Assembly (NCBI GenBank): GCA_002869565.1
Contig: PKUJ01000005.1
Location: forward strand, 1 to 64,000
Length of the DNA: 64,000 bases
DNA from: Arcobacter sp.
GTDB lineage: Bacteria > Campylobacterota > Campylobacteria > Campylobacterales > Arcobacteraceae
Reading direction: 5' to 3'
The translations under genes were made by a program, and so were the position numbers. Each line of letters opens with the position of its first letter. Positions within the stretch are counted from its first letter, which is position 1. Below are positions 1 through 9,959 of the stretch, piece by piece. The notes below the pieces were generated by a model, which saw only the letters and a list, made by a program, of their open reading frames with translations, was not told where the DNA came from and did not search any database.

Positions 1-20
1 AAAACAAAAAGGACAAAAGA

Positions 21-854
21 ATGATAAAAAGATGCCTATTTCCAGCAGCAGGATATGGAACAAGATTCCTGCCAGCAACAAAAGCGATGCCAAAAGAGAT
101 GTTGCCAGTACTGACAAAACCATTAATCCAATATGGAGTAGAAGAAGCGATGGAAGCAGGATGTAATGTAATGTCAGTAATAACAGGACGAGGAAAAAGA
201 GCAATCACAGATAACTTCGATATTTCTTATGAACTAGAACATCAAATAAAAGGATCTTCAAAAGAAATAATGTTGGCAGATATTAGAAATATTATTGATA
301 AATGTACCTTTACCTATACAAGACAAAATGAAATGAAAGGTCTAGGAGATGCAATCTATAAAGGGAAAGTATTAGTAGGAACTTCAAGACCATTTGCAGT
401 AATACTAGCAGATGACCTTTGTGTAAACCCAAAAGGTGATGGAGTACTAACTCAAATGGTAAAACTGTATGAGAAATATAAATGTTGTATAGTAGCAACA
501 ATGGAAGTACCAAAAGAAGAAGTACATAAATATGGTGTAATAGAAGGGAATAAAATAGAAGATGGTGTGTTTATGGTATCAAATATGGTAGAAAAACCAG
601 ATAATGATAAAGCACCTTCAAACCTAGCAGTAATAGGAAGATATATCCTAACTCCAGATATCTTTGAACAAATAGAAAATATAAAACCAGGTAAGAATGG
701 AGAACTACAAATTACAGATGCCCTTTGTGCCCAAGCAAAAAAAGGTATGGTAATAGCATACAAGTTCAAAGGTAAAAGATTTGATTGTGGTAGTGTTGAT
801 GGTTTTGTTGAGGCTACTAATTATTTTTATCAATTAGAAAAAAATAAAAAATAG
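21..854 (+). CDS. galU: UTP--glucose-1-phosphate uridylyltransferase
   Basis: Makes UDP-glucose from UTP and glucose 1-phosphate for surface polysaccharide and nucleotide-sugar synthesis; cytosolic. The N-terminus carries the nucleotidyltransferase signature GYGTRFLPATK (about residues 11-21) and a VEKP motif follows near residue 192. The length of 277 aa is normal for bacterial GalU. The start is supported by AAGGA about 8 bp upstream. The gene sits 78 bp before zwf, from which it is separated by TATAAT-like sequences, so it is probably its own transcription unit. It links polysaccharide supply to the glucose 6-phosphate genes that follow. Upstream context is cut by the window edge. Confidence 0.95.
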   Translation: MIKRCLFPAAGYGTRFLPATKAMPKEMLPVLTKPLIQYGVEEAMEAGCNVMSVITGRGKRAITDNFDISYELEHQIKGSSKEIMLADIRNIIDKCTFTYTRQNEMKGLGDAIYKGKVLVGTSRPFAVILADDLCVNPKGDGVLTQMVKLYEKYKCCIVATMEVPKEEVHKYGVIEGNKIEDGVFMVSNMVEKPDNDKAPSNLAVIGRYILTPDIFEQIENIKPGKNGELQITDALCAQAKKGMVIAYKFKGKRFDCGSVDGFVEATNYFYQLEKNKK

Positions 855-878
855 AAGTTAAATAAGATAATTAATTGT

Positions 879-892
879 TATAATGTTATAAT
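879..892 (+). promoter_or_regulatory. Overlapping -10 elements upstream of zwf
   Basis: Two TATAAT hexamers (879-884 and 887-892) lie 41-54 bp upstream of the zwf start codon in an AT-only stretch. Campylobacterota sigma-70 promoters rely mostly on the -10 element, so either could start the Entner-Doudoroff operon. The call is by motif only; TATAAT is not rare in DNA this AT-rich. Confidence 0.4.
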
Positions 893-932
893 GTTATATA
901 ATTAATTTAAATTTTCAAAAAGAAGTAAAAAT

Positions 933-2393
933 ATGACAAGAAAAAACAATTTATGCGATTTTATATTATTTGGTGGGCATGGTGATTTAGCATTTAGAAA
1001 ATTGATGCCAGCACTATTTCATCTTTGTAAAGATGGTTATTTAGAAGAAGATAGTAGGGTTATTACTATTTCTAGAAGAGAGATGAGTAATGAAGAACAT
1101 ATAGAATTGGTAAAAGAAAAATTAATTCAGTTTTTACCTGAAGATAGTTTTACTGAAGAAGATTTTAAAAGATTTGCTAAAAAACTACTTCTTGTAACTG
1201 TTGATTTCTCTACTAATGAAGGTTATGCGAAACTTCAAGAAGTTTTAAATGAATTTGAAGATAGAGATAGAATAAACTATCTTTCAACAGCACCTGATTT
1301 TTTTGGTGGAATTTGTCAAGCTTTATCAGAGAATAAATTAATAACTGAAAACACAAGAGTTGTTTTAGAAAAACCCTTAGGACGAGATTTAAAGTCATCT
1401 CAAGAGATTAATAAAAAAGTATTAGAATATTTTCAAGAAAATCAAATTTATAGAATTGACCATTATTTAGGAAAAGATACTGTTCAAAATATTATGGCAT
1501 TAAGATTTTCAAATAGACTTTTTGTACATTTATGGAGTTCAAATCATATTGATCATGTTCAAATTACAGTTGCAGAAAATGTAGGTGCAGAAGGAAGATG
1601 GGGCTATTACAATGACTATGGAGCTATGAGAGATATGATTCAAAATCATCTTTTACAACTTCTTTGTCTAATAGCTATGGAGCCACCTTGTTCTTTAGAT
1701 GCAAATGATATTAGAGATGAAAAAGTAAAAGTTTTAAAAACTTTAAGACCTTTAACTTCAGCAGATGTTGCAAATAAAACTGTACGTGCTCAATATACCG
1801 CAGGTTCATCTATTGGTGAGTCTGTACCAGGATATTTAGATGGAGATACTAAAGAGAGTGATACTGAAACTTTTGCAGCAATGAGAATTGATATTGATAA
1901 CTGGAGATGGAATGGTGTTCCTTTTTACATTAGAAGTGGAAAAAGAATGCAAAGAAGAAATTCAGAAATTGTAATTCAATTTAAAACTATGCCTCACTCA
2001 ATTTTTGCAAATAAAGGTTCCTCCATAGAGGATAATAAATTAGTTATAACTCTACAGCCAGAAGAGAGTATTGAACTAAAACTTATGAATAAAATTCCTG
2101 GGTTAAGTGAAAATATGAAACTTCAAGAAGTTGATTTACAGCTTAATGCTCCTCATACCTTAAAAAGAAAATCAGATGCTTATGAGAGACTTATTTTAGA
2201 TGTAATTAGAGCAAACCCAACTCTCTTTATGAGACTTGATGAAGTTGAAGCAGCTTGGAGATGGGCAGATAAAATCTTGGACGGATGGGCTGATCATGTT
2301 GTACCTATGAAAAAATATACAGCTGGAACAGATGGACCCACAGCTGCGGTACAATTAATAGCACAAGATGGTAGAAGCTGGCACGATGAGTAG
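933..2393 (+). CDS. zwf: Glucose-6-phosphate 1-dehydrogenase
   Basis: Oxidises glucose 6-phosphate to 6-phosphogluconolactone with NAD(P)+, the entry step of the oxidative pentose phosphate and Entner-Doudoroff routes. The N-terminal nucleotide-binding loop reads GGHGDLAFRKL (about residues 14-24), a variant of the usual GASGDLA. The substrate-binding signature RIDHYLGK is at about residues 175-182. At 486 aa it has full family length. It is the first gene of a tightly packed operon with pgl, edd, eda and pgi, and its 3' end overlaps pgl by 8 bp. Confidence 0.96.
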   Translation: MTRKNNLCDFILFGGHGDLAFRKLMPALFHLCKDGYLEEDSRVITISRREMSNEEHIELVKEKLIQFLPEDSFTEEDFKRFAKKLLLVTVDFSTNEGYAKLQEVLNEFEDRDRINYLSTAPDFFGGICQALSENKLITENTRVVLEKPLGRDLKSSQEINKKVLEYFQENQIYRIDHYLGKDTVQNIMALRFSNRLFVHLWSSNHIDHVQITVAENVGAEGRWGYYNDYGAMRDMIQNHLLQLLCLIAMEPPCSLDANDIRDEKVKVLKTLRPLTSADVANKTVRAQYTAGSSIGESVPGYLDGDTKESDTETFAAMRIDIDNWRWNGVPFYIRSGKRMQRRNSEIVIQFKTMPHSIFANKGSSIEDNKLVITLQPEESIELKLMNKIPGLSENMKLQEVDLQLNAPHTLKRKSDAYERLILDVIRANPTLFMRLDEVEAAWRWADKILDGWADHVVPMKKYTAGTDGPTAAVQLIAQDGRSWHDE

Positions 2394-3081
2394 TATATTT
2401 TACAACTTCGAAACTAAAGAGTCTCTAGTTTCAGAGTTGAGTTTACGAATTGCAAAAGCTTTAGAAAAGTCAATTAGAGAAAAGGACAAGGCTTCATTTC
2501 TAGTCTCAGGAGGAAGTACTCCTAAAGCTCTTTTTGAAAAGCTTTCGAATATTGAGATTCAATGGGATAAAGTGACTATTGCTTTAGTTGATGAAAGATG
2601 GGTTGATTCAAATCATCAAGATAGTAATGAACTTTTGGTAAAAACAAATTTATTAAAAAACTTTGCTTCAAAAGCAAATTTTGTTGGAATGTATTTTGAT
2701 GAAACTGATGAAGAAAAAGCACAAGAAGAATGTTCTAAAATATATTTAGAAAAAGTATATCCTTTTGATGTAATAGTTCTAGGTATGGGAGGAGATGCTC
2801 ATACAGCTTCACTTTTTCCAGAAAATGAAAAACTTGATGAGGCTTTTGATATGAATAACAAAAATTTGTGTATATCGATTAAACCTACAACAGCATCACA
2901 TAGTAGAATGAGTTTAACTTTACAAGGTATTTTAAATGCAAAAACTATTATTTTGCATATTGAAGGTGAAGAGAAGTTAAAGGTATATAAAGAAGCAATC
3001 TCTTTAGACGATAAATATAAAATGCCAATAGCTTCAGTTTTAAATCAAGATATGAAAGATATAGAGGTTTACTACGCATGA
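2386..3081 (+). CDS. pgl: 6-phosphogluconolactonase
   Basis: Hydrolyses 6-phosphogluconolactone to 6-phosphogluconate, the step after Zwf. It has the sugar-phosphate isomerase-like fold with SGGSTP near the N-terminus and the LGMGGDAHTASLFP active-site segment in the middle. An ATG at 2368 is in frame, but I prefer the ATG at 2386. That start gives the compact 8-bp overlap with the zwf stop and a product of about 231 aa. The stop overlaps the edd start as ATGA, implying translational coupling. Confidence 0.92.
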   Translation: MSSIFYNFETKESLVSELSLRIAKALEKSIREKDKASFLVSGGSTPKALFEKLSNIEIQWDKVTIALVDERWVDSNHQDSNELLVKTNLLKNFASKANFVGMYFDETDEEKAQEECSKIYLEKVYPFDVIVLGMGGDAHTASLFPENEKLDEAFDMNNKNLCISIKPTTASHSRMSLTLQGILNAKTIILHIEGEEKLKVYKEAISLDDKYKMPIASVLNQDMKDIEVYYA

Positions 3082-4898
3082 ATAAAACAATTTTAGAAGT
3101 AACAGAAAATATAATAGAGCGTTCAAAAAAAAGTAGAGAAATTTATCTCAATAGAATCTCAAATGCAAAAAGTAAAAAAGTAAAAAGAAAAACTTTAGGT
3201 TGTAGTAATTTAGCCCATGCAATGGCACCATTAAATAAAGAAGAAAAATCTTCAATGGTAAATATGCAAAAACCAAATATGGCAATAGTAACGGCATATA
3301 ACGATATGTTATCTGCCCATGAACCATATTCTACTTACCCATCATTGCTTAAAAGAACACTTTTAGAAGATGGAGCAACTGCGCAAGTTGCAGGTGGAGT
3401 TCCTGCTATGTGTGATGGTGTAACTCAATCACAACCAGGAATGGAATTATCTTTGTTAAGTAGAGATAATATTGCGATGGGAACAGCTATCGCTTTATCC
3501 CATAATGTATATGATGGAGCTTTCTATCTTGGTGTTTGTGATAAAATTGTTCCAGGATTATTAATAGGAGCTTTATCTTTTGGACATCTTCCTGCTATAT
3601 TTGTTCCAAGTGGTCCTATGCCTTCTGGAATTTCAAATTCCCAAAAAGCAAAAATTAGACAAGAGTATGCACAAGGGAAAGTTGATGAAACAGCTTTATT
3701 AGATGCAGAATCACAATCTTATCATTCATGTGTAACTTGTACTTTTTTTGGAACTGCAAACTCAAATCAAATGTTATTAGAGATGATGGGATTACAACTT
3801 CCCAATGGCTCTTTTGTAAATACAAATACGCCATTAAGAGATAAATTAACACAAAAGTCTGCAAAAGTTTTACAGAAGCTTGTAGAAGATGATATTTCAA
3901 TAAGTGACATAGTTAGTGAAAAAAGTTTTGTAAATGCTATTGTTGGACTAATGGCGACAGGTGGTTCAACAAATCATACAATTCATTTAATTGCTATGGC
4001 AAAAGCTTGTGGAATAATTCTTACTTGGGATGATTTTGATAATATTTCTAAAGTAACTCCTCTTTTATGTAGAATGTACCCAAATGGTAGCGCTGATGTA
4101 AACCATTTTAGGGATGCTGGTGGTATGAGTGTAGTTATAAAAGAGCTTCTTGAAGCTGGTATTGCTCATAATGATGTACAAACTGTTGTAGGATTTGGTT
4201 TAGATAATTTTATTGTAGAACCTAGTTTAGAAGATAACAAATTAGTATTTAAAGATAGTGCAAGAATTTCAAGAGATGAAACAGTTATTTCAAATGTTGA
4301 AAAACCATTTTCAAAAGAGGGTGGTTTAAAGCTTTTATCTGGAAATATTGGAAGAAGTGTTATAAAAACTTCTGCTTTAAAAGATGAATATTTATTTATA
4401 GAAGCTCCTGCTATTGTATTTGAGACCCAAGAAGAGTTGCAAGTATCATTTAAGAATGGTGAACTTGAAAAAGATTTTATTGCAGTAGTAAGATATCAAG
4501 GACCAAAAGCAAATGGTATGCCAGAACTTCATGGACTTATGCCTCCTTTGGGTGTTTTACAAGATAAAGGTTTTAAAGTTGCAATTGTAACAGATGGAAG
4601 AATGTCAGGTGCTTCAGGAAAAGTTCCTTCAGCTATTCACTTAACACCTGAAGCTTCAAACAATGGAATCATTGCTAAAATTGAAACTGGTGATATGATA
4701 AAATTTGATGTCATAAGTGGAGAGATTAAACTTTTAGTAGATGAGGAAGTATTAGAAAAAAGAGAAATTATAAAACCAAATTGTCAGTCAAATATGCATG
4801 GTTTTGGTAGAGAACTCTTTTCTTCAATAAGAGCAAGTATAAGTAGTGCTGAAAATGGTGCTACAATTTTTGAACTATCAGGAGAAGAAAAAGCATGA
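3078..4898 (+). CDS. edd: Phosphogluconate dehydratase
   Basis: Dehydrates 6-phosphogluconate to 2-keto-3-deoxy-6-phosphogluconate, the first dedicated Entner-Doudoroff step; an Fe-S enzyme of the IlvD/Edd family. At 606 aa it has the usual length. Visible signatures include CDGVTQSQPGMELSLLSRD (about residues 112-130, with a cluster cysteine), TGGSTNHTIH near residue 295 and GRMSGASGKVPSA near residue 508. It overlaps pgl and eda by four bases (ATGA) at each end, so the three are almost certainly co-translated. Confidence 0.96.
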   Translation: MNKTILEVTENIIERSKKSREIYLNRISNAKSKKVKRKTLGCSNLAHAMAPLNKEEKSSMVNMQKPNMAIVTAYNDMLSAHEPYSTYPSLLKRTLLEDGATAQVAGGVPAMCDGVTQSQPGMELSLLSRDNIAMGTAIALSHNVYDGAFYLGVCDKIVPGLLIGALSFGHLPAIFVPSGPMPSGISNSQKAKIRQEYAQGKVDETALLDAESQSYHSCVTCTFFGTANSNQMLLEMMGLQLPNGSFVNTNTPLRDKLTQKSAKVLQKLVEDDISISDIVSEKSFVNAIVGLMATGGSTNHTIHLIAMAKACGIILTWDDFDNISKVTPLLCRMYPNGSADVNHFRDAGGMSVVIKELLEAGIAHNDVQTVVGFGLDNFIVEPSLEDNKLVFKDSARISRDETVISNVEKPFSKEGGLKLLSGNIGRSVIKTSALKDEYLFIEAPAIVFETQEELQVSFKNGELEKDFIAVVRYQGPKANGMPELHGLMPPLGVLQDKGFKVAIVTDGRMSGASGKVPSAIHLTPEASNNGIIAKIETGDMIKFDVISGEIKLLVDEEVLEKREIIKPNCQSNMHGFGRELFSSIRASISSAENGATIFELSGEEKA

Positions 4899-5518
4899 AT
4901 GGATTTGATGTAATGAGTGTGTCGCCTATTGTTCCCGTTATTGCAATAAAAGATGAAAAAGATGCTTTACCTTTGGCTAAGGCTTTAAGTGAAGGTGGAG
5001 TAAATGTTATGGAGATAACTTTGCGTACAGAAGCTGGTCTTAAAGCAGTGGAAATTATTTCAAAAGAGATGCCTGAAATGAATGTCGGAACAGGAACTGT
5101 TTGTAATGAAGAAGATTTAATAGCTTCTAAAAAAGCAGGAGCAAAATTTGTTTTTTCTCCAGGAATATCTCAAGAGTTAATTGATGCTTCAATAAAGCAT
5201 GATATTACTTTAATCCCTGGTGTGTCAACTTCTAGTGAAGTAATGCTTGCTCAGAATAATAATATATATTATTGTAAACTTTTTCCTGCTACACTTAGTG
5301 GTGGAGTTGATATCCTAAAAGCTTTCAGCGGACCATATGCTAAAATGAACTTTTGTCCAACAGGCGGAGTTAATTTAGCCAATTTAAATGATTTTTTAAA
5401 TTTAAAAAATGTATTGTGTGTTGGCGGAACTTGGTTTGTTCCAAAAGACGCAATTGCAAATAATGATTTTGATAAGATAACTAGGCTTTGTAAGGAAGCT
5501 ATTAACAGTATAAAATAA
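4895..5518 (+). CDS. eda: KDPG/KHG aldolase
   Basis: Cleaves 2-keto-3-deoxy-6-phosphogluconate to pyruvate and glyceraldehyde 3-phosphate. This class I aldolase shows the catalytic glutamate in EITLRT (about residue 41), PGVSTSSE, and the Schiff-base lysine in CKLFPA (about residue 127). At 207 aa it matches the family. It overlaps edd by four bases and lies 10 bp before pgi. Confidence 0.95.
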   Translation: MNGFDVMSVSPIVPVIAIKDEKDALPLAKALSEGGVNVMEITLRTEAGLKAVEIISKEMPEMNVGTGTVCNEEDLIASKKAGAKFVFSPGISQELIDASIKHDITLIPGVSTSSEVMLAQNNNIYYCKLFPATLSGGVDILKAFSGPYAKMNFCPTGGVNLANLNDFLNLKNVLCVGGTWFVPKDAIANNDFDKITRLCKEAINSIK

Positions 5519-5528
5519 AGGCTTGAAA

Positions 5529-7175
5529 ATGAATGAGAAGAGAGATTCTCTTTTTAGTGAACTAAAACAGATAAAAACAAAGTTAGAGGAAATCTCTATA
5601 AGTGATTTATTTAATTCAAATCCAAAACGATTTGATGATTTTTCTGTTTCATTAGATGATATGATTTTTGATTACTCTAAATTGCACATAAATAAAGATG
5701 TTTTATCAAAGCTTTTCGATGTAGCAAAAATTTGTGAAGTCGAAGAAAAAAGAGATGCAATGTGTAGAGGTGATAAGATTAATATCACTGAAAATAGGGC
5801 TGTTCTTCATACTGCTTTAAGAAATGATATAAATAAACCAATCTATGTTGATGGCAAAAATATTATGCCTGATGTTGCACAAGTATTAGAAAAGATGAAA
5901 GCTTTTGCTACTGATATTAGAAGTGGTAAAATCCTATCTTCTTCAAATGAAAAGTTTACAGATATAGTAAATATTGGGATTGGTGGCTCTCACTTAGGTC
6001 CTGAAATGGTGGCTAAAGCCTTATCTCCATATTGTGATGGACCAAAGGTTCATTTTGTTTCAAATGTTGATTCTTCGCATATATCTGATACGATAAAACA
6101 ATTAAATCCAGCAACGACACTTGTAATAGTTGCTTCAAAAACATTTACTACAATTGAGACAATGACAAATGCAAACTCTGCAAAAAAATGGCTTGTAAAT
6201 TCACTTGGTGAAAAAGCAGCAAATTTACATTTTGCAGCATTATCAACTGCTTTGGAAAAAACAAAAGCTTTTGGAATTTGCGATGATAGAGTATTTGGAT
6301 TTTGGGATTGGGTTGGTGGAAGATATTCAATCTGGTCTGCAATTGGCTTAAGTGTAATGCTGGCAATTGGAGCAGAAGATTTTCAAGAGTTTTTAAATGG
6401 TGCCTATGAAATGGATGAACATTTTAAAACTACGCCACTTGAGCAAAATATGCCAATTATATTAGGACTTATTGGAATATGGCATACAAATATTTGTGAT
6501 TATGCAACAAGAGCAATCTTGCCATATGACGAAAGATTGAGTAGATTTACTGCCTATGTTCAACAACTTGATATGGAGAGTAATGGTAAGCGTGTAACTT
6601 CAAGTGGAGAAGAAGTTCAAGTAAAAACAGGCTCAATAGTTTGGGGAGAAGCAGGAACAAATTCTCAACACTCATTTTTCCAATTATTACATCAAGGAAC
6701 TAATATCGTACCATGTGAATTTATGCTTGCAGTTAATAACCATGAAGATGATATGAAAATTCACAATGATTTATTAATAGCAAACTGTTTAGCACAAAGC
6801 CAAGCTTTGATGAATGGACGAGATATAAATGAAGTTATTCAAATCTTAAAAGAGAATGGATTAAATGAAGAAGAAATAGCTAAATTATCACCACATAAAG
6901 TGTTTAAAGGAAATAGACCTTCTTCTACACTTATGTACAAAAGATTAAACCCAAAAACATTAGGAAAAATCATTGCTTTATATGAACATAGAGTGTTTGT
7001 AGAAGGTGCAATCTGGAATCTGGATTCATTTGACCAATGGGGTGTTGAACTTGGAAAAGAACTTGCAACAAAAATGCTTTCTCATCTTCAAGATAGTAAT
7101 ACTGATAAAGAGAATATGGATGCTTCAAGTATAGGATTATTAAATACTATTAAATCATGGAATGAAGATAAATAG
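5529..7175 (+). CDS. pgi: Glucose-6-phosphate isomerase
   Basis: Interconverts glucose 6-phosphate and fructose 6-phosphate, feeding hexose phosphates made by gluconeogenesis into the Entner-Doudoroff enzymes or the reverse. Family signatures include GIGGSHLGP, GGRYSIWSAIGLSV and the C-terminal SFDQWGVELGKEL. At about 548 aa it has the size of the long bacterial form. An in-frame TTG at 5523 precedes the ATG at 5529. The ATG is preferred because AAGG lies about 7 bp upstream. It is the last gene of the operon. Confidence 0.95.
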   Translation: MNEKRDSLFSELKQIKTKLEEISISDLFNSNPKRFDDFSVSLDDMIFDYSKLHINKDVLSKLFDVAKICEVEEKRDAMCRGDKINITENRAVLHTALRNDINKPIYVDGKNIMPDVAQVLEKMKAFATDIRSGKILSSSNEKFTDIVNIGIGGSHLGPEMVAKALSPYCDGPKVHFVSNVDSSHISDTIKQLNPATTLVIVASKTFTTIETMTNANSAKKWLVNSLGEKAANLHFAALSTALEKTKAFGICDDRVFGFWDWVGGRYSIWSAIGLSVMLAIGAEDFQEFLNGAYEMDEHFKTTPLEQNMPIILGLIGIWHTNICDYATRAILPYDERLSRFTAYVQQLDMESNGKRVTSSGEEVQVKTGSIVWGEAGTNSQHSFFQLLHQGTNIVPCEFMLAVNNHEDDMKIHNDLLIANCLAQSQALMNGRDINEVIQILKENGLNEEEIAKLSPHKVFKGNRPSSTLMYKRLNPKTLGKIIALYEHRVFVEGAIWNLDSFDQWGVELGKELATKMLSHLQDSNTDKENMDASSIGLLNTIKSWNEDK

Positions 7176-7265
7176 TAAGAACTTATCAAGCCTTTTCTAG
7201 ATAGAAAATATAAATAATTGAGATAAAGTTTTGTTTTTCATTAGACTTTATAATCAAGTGCAGAA

Positions 7266-8252
7266 TTATTTAATTCTTTGTGCTAATTGATGTACAGACA
7301 TTGCATAATAGGCACTATGATTATATCTTGTAATTACATAAAAATTTTTGGCTGCATACCAGAGTTCATCATAGTTTTCTTTGCTTAATTTTATTAATTT
7401 TACTTTATCAAAATAATTCCATTTCCCATATTTAGGTTTTATGCCTTTTAAGTCTTTTCTATTATACTTTCTATTGTAACCTGTTTTATATTTAGTAAAT
7501 CTATTCCCTTTATACGAAACTCTTGTGGCAACTTCTTCATTCTTACGCCAGTTATGCTTTTTTAAATAGTTAGCAATACTTGCAATTGCATCTTGGGGGT
7601 TTTGTAAGCTAACCTTACCATCTTTATCAAAATCAACTCCAAAATGTCTATAACTACTTGGGATAAATTGCCCAAGTCCAATGGCTCCTGCATATGAACC
7701 TGTCACATTTTTGGGATTAATTTTATATTTGTAAGAAAGTAAAATAAACTCTTTTAATTGTTTTTTAAAAAATTTGTTTCTTCTATTTTTTTCAAATGCT
7801 AAAGTTGAAAGAGTATCAAAAACTGGAAATTTACCTACGTTTTTACCATATACACTTTCAATACCAATAATAGCTGCTATATACTCGGCAGGAACTCCAT
7901 ATTTTTGTTCCACTTTTTTAAAAGTTGTTTTATATTTATTTATAAACTTTCTACCTTGTTCAATTCGTTTTGGAGTTACTTTATACTTTACATATCTATC
8001 CCAAGCTCCATATTTTGGATATAGCTTAGCTCTTTTTTTAAGTATATCTTTATCTTTTGGTGGTGGACTATAAATACTTAAAGGAGTAGCTTGAATTTGC
8101 ACATTTTTAAATAGCTTTTCTAAATATATTCTTTTAAAATTATATTTTGTAGACATCATATCAATAAATTCCATTACATTTTTATCTTTTCTATAGTCTT
8201 TAGCTTGAAGTGAAATTGTAAAAAATAAGAGTAGTAAAAGTAGATATTTCAT
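7266..8252 (-). CDS. mltB: Lytic murein transglycosylase, MltB family
   Basis: Cleaves the glycan strands of peptidoglycan in the periplasm with anhydromuramic acid formation. The protein starts with a signal peptide (MKYLLLLLLFFTISLQA), then an SLT_2-type domain with the catalytic glutamate in GIESVYGKNVG and the downstream GAIGLGQFIPSSYRHFGVD motif typical of MltB. An ATG 15 bp further upstream (8267) is possible, but the start used gives a cleaner signal peptide and has GGGA upstream. It is convergent with pgi and stands alone. Confidence 0.88.
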   Translation of the reverse strand: MKYLLLLLLFFTISLQAKDYRKDKNVMEFIDMMSTKYNFKRIYLEKLFKNVQIQATPLSIYSPPPKDKDILKKRAKLYPKYGAWDRYVKYKVTPKRIEQGRKFINKYKTTFKKVEQKYGVPAEYIAAIIGIESVYGKNVGKFPVFDTLSTLAFEKNRRNKFFKKQLKEFILLSYKYKINPKNVTGSYAGAIGLGQFIPSSYRHFGVDFDKDGKVSLQNPQDAIASIANYLKKHNWRKNEEVATRVSYKGNRFTKYKTGYNRKYNRKDLKGIKPKYGKWNYFDKVKLIKLSKENYDELWYAAKNFYVITRYNHSAYYAMSVHQLAQRIK

Positions 8253-8545
8253 AGAATAAATTCCCATAGTTTTTTGTTAATATTGAGTTTGTATTCTAAC
8301 TAACAATATTAAAATATAGATAAATATTTTAAGCTAAAATTTTTTAAATTTATATATTTTCTAAGATAGCGATGTGGTCTCTCGAAGTTGAATCTATATA
8401 GGGCATATAGAGATGTTTTTAATAAAAGACCCTTAAAAAGTACCCTAAAATTTAATATTAGTTTATAAAGTCATATATTGAAGAAATTAAATAATTTCAG
8501 TATATAAAATTAATGTACTGACAAAATCTATTTTTTTCGGTATAT

Positions 8546-9579
8546 TTAAATACCTTCTTTTAAAATTGAAAATAGTTCTTTGTGGATAAAATACTTATTT
8601 CTTCCTATTTTTGTACTTTCTAAAATTCCAAGTTTTTCTAATTCATTTAAATACTTAGATGCAGTATCTCTATGTAATCCTAAAACATCAATTAGAAAAT
8701 CAATTTTTGTATATGGGTGCATAAATAATATTTCTAATAAATCTTTTGAATATATTTTTGTTAACTTATCTTTTAACAACTTTTTATTTTTTGACATTAA
8801 ATCTTTGATTTTATTAACTAAGGAAATTGTTTGTATAGCAGTTTCTTCAACTGCTGTTAACATATAAATAACCCATCTTCCCAAGATTCTTTTGTTCTAA
8901 CTTCCTGTAATAATCTATAATAGTCTTTTTTATGAGTAATTATAAATCTACTTAAATATAAAATATTTATTATTCTTCCAGTTCTTCCATTCCCATCATA
9001 AAAAGGATGAATAGTTTCAAATTGATAGTGAATAATAGCCATATTAATTAATGGGTCATATTCATTTGGTTCGTTTATGTATGACTCTAAATTATCTAAT
9101 AGTTTATGAATATCTTGATTATTTTGAGGAGGAATAAATATTATCTCTCCTGTTTTTGCATTCTTTAGATTTGTACCACTTTGTTTTCTAATTCCAGCAT
9201 CATTTTTTTCAAGTTGCATTTGAATTTTAACAATATGTTTTTTTTATAAAAGCTCTGACTCTTCAATTAAATTAAAACCTTTTAATAAAGCTTCCTTATA
9301 ATTTTGTACTTCTTTAGCTTCATTTGAAATAGTTGATGTACGAAGTTCTGCTTTATATAATTCATCATGCGTCGTAATTATATTTTCAATTTCACTACTA
9401 TCTTTAGCTTCTTGAAGAACTAGTGAATTTATTAGTATTTCACTATTTGGAATAATTTTTGAAATACCATTTAGTTTTGCTAATTCTTTATTTGCAGATA
9501 TAGTTTTTTTAAATATTTTTGTAGTTTCAAAATCAAAATCTAATGGTAATAAAGGAGGTATAAATTCTTGGTTAGACAT
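8546..9579 (-). pseudogene. Fic-family AMP-transferase, broken by one stop and one frameshift
   Basis: The three pieces together make a Fic/DOC protein of about 345 codons. The first piece (9579 down to 9244) has the class II inhibitory motif SSEIEN. The second has the catalytic HPFYDGNGRTGR loop. The third is a winged-helix domain. A TAA codon at 9244-9246 lies in the same frame as the catalytic piece, so that break is a nonsense change. A second lesion near 8870 looks like a one-base deletion: a TGG codon and the continuation WVIYMLTAVEETA are in the other frame. No single piece should be active. The 5' end abuts the hepT stop, so it was the last gene of the islet operon. Sequencing error is possible. 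Confidence 0.8.
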
Positions 9580-9959
9580 TAATTATTACCTAAATCATTT
9601 TTAATTTGTTTGAGAGTAATTAAAAGTTCTTCTATATGTTCTGAGCAAATTTCTTGAATAACATTTGCATCAAGGTCAAAGTAATGATGAGATAAAATAT
9701 CTCTGATACCTTTTATTTTCTTCCATTCAATATTTGGATAATTTATTAATAGTTTATTATCAGTAATTTTGTCAACATTCTTAAGACTTTCACCAATTGC
9801 AATTAATTTCATACAAATACTATCTAATTTCTCTTGACCTTCTTTTGTATAATAAAAATCATCTTCACATTTTGAATATGAACATCTCTCTTGTACAATT
9901 TCTACAGCATCAATAATTTGACTAAGTATATCTATTACTAGGCTTTTATCATATTGCAT
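9579..9959 (-). CDS. hepT: HepT-like RNase toxin (DUF86)
   Basis: A HEPN-family ribonuclease of 126 aa, the toxin of a MntA-HepT toxin-antitoxin pair. The catalytic RX4HXY motif is visible as RDILSHHY at about residues 85-92. In known pairs the tyrosine of this motif is AMPylated by the MntA nucleotidyltransferase. The gene overlaps the upstream mntA by 11 bp, as expected for the pair. Family membership is well supported; toxicity and targets in this host are inferred. Confidence 0.88.
   Translation of the reverse strand: MQYDKSLVIDILSQIIDAVEIVQERCSYSKCEDDFYYTKEGQEKLDSICMKLIAIGESLKNVDKITDNKLLINYPNIEWKKIKGIRDILSHHYFDLDANVIQEICSEHIEELLITLKQIKNDLGNN

Noticed and set aside
8365-8400. Possible second attachment site resembling the 3' end of ssrA
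   Set aside because: Only short scattered matches (GATGT, TTGAA) to the tmRNA 3' end; not convincing as a direct repeat.
8268-8545. Gap between the transglycosylase and fic
   Set aside because: No coding frame, tRNA or clear hairpin found; left unannotated.
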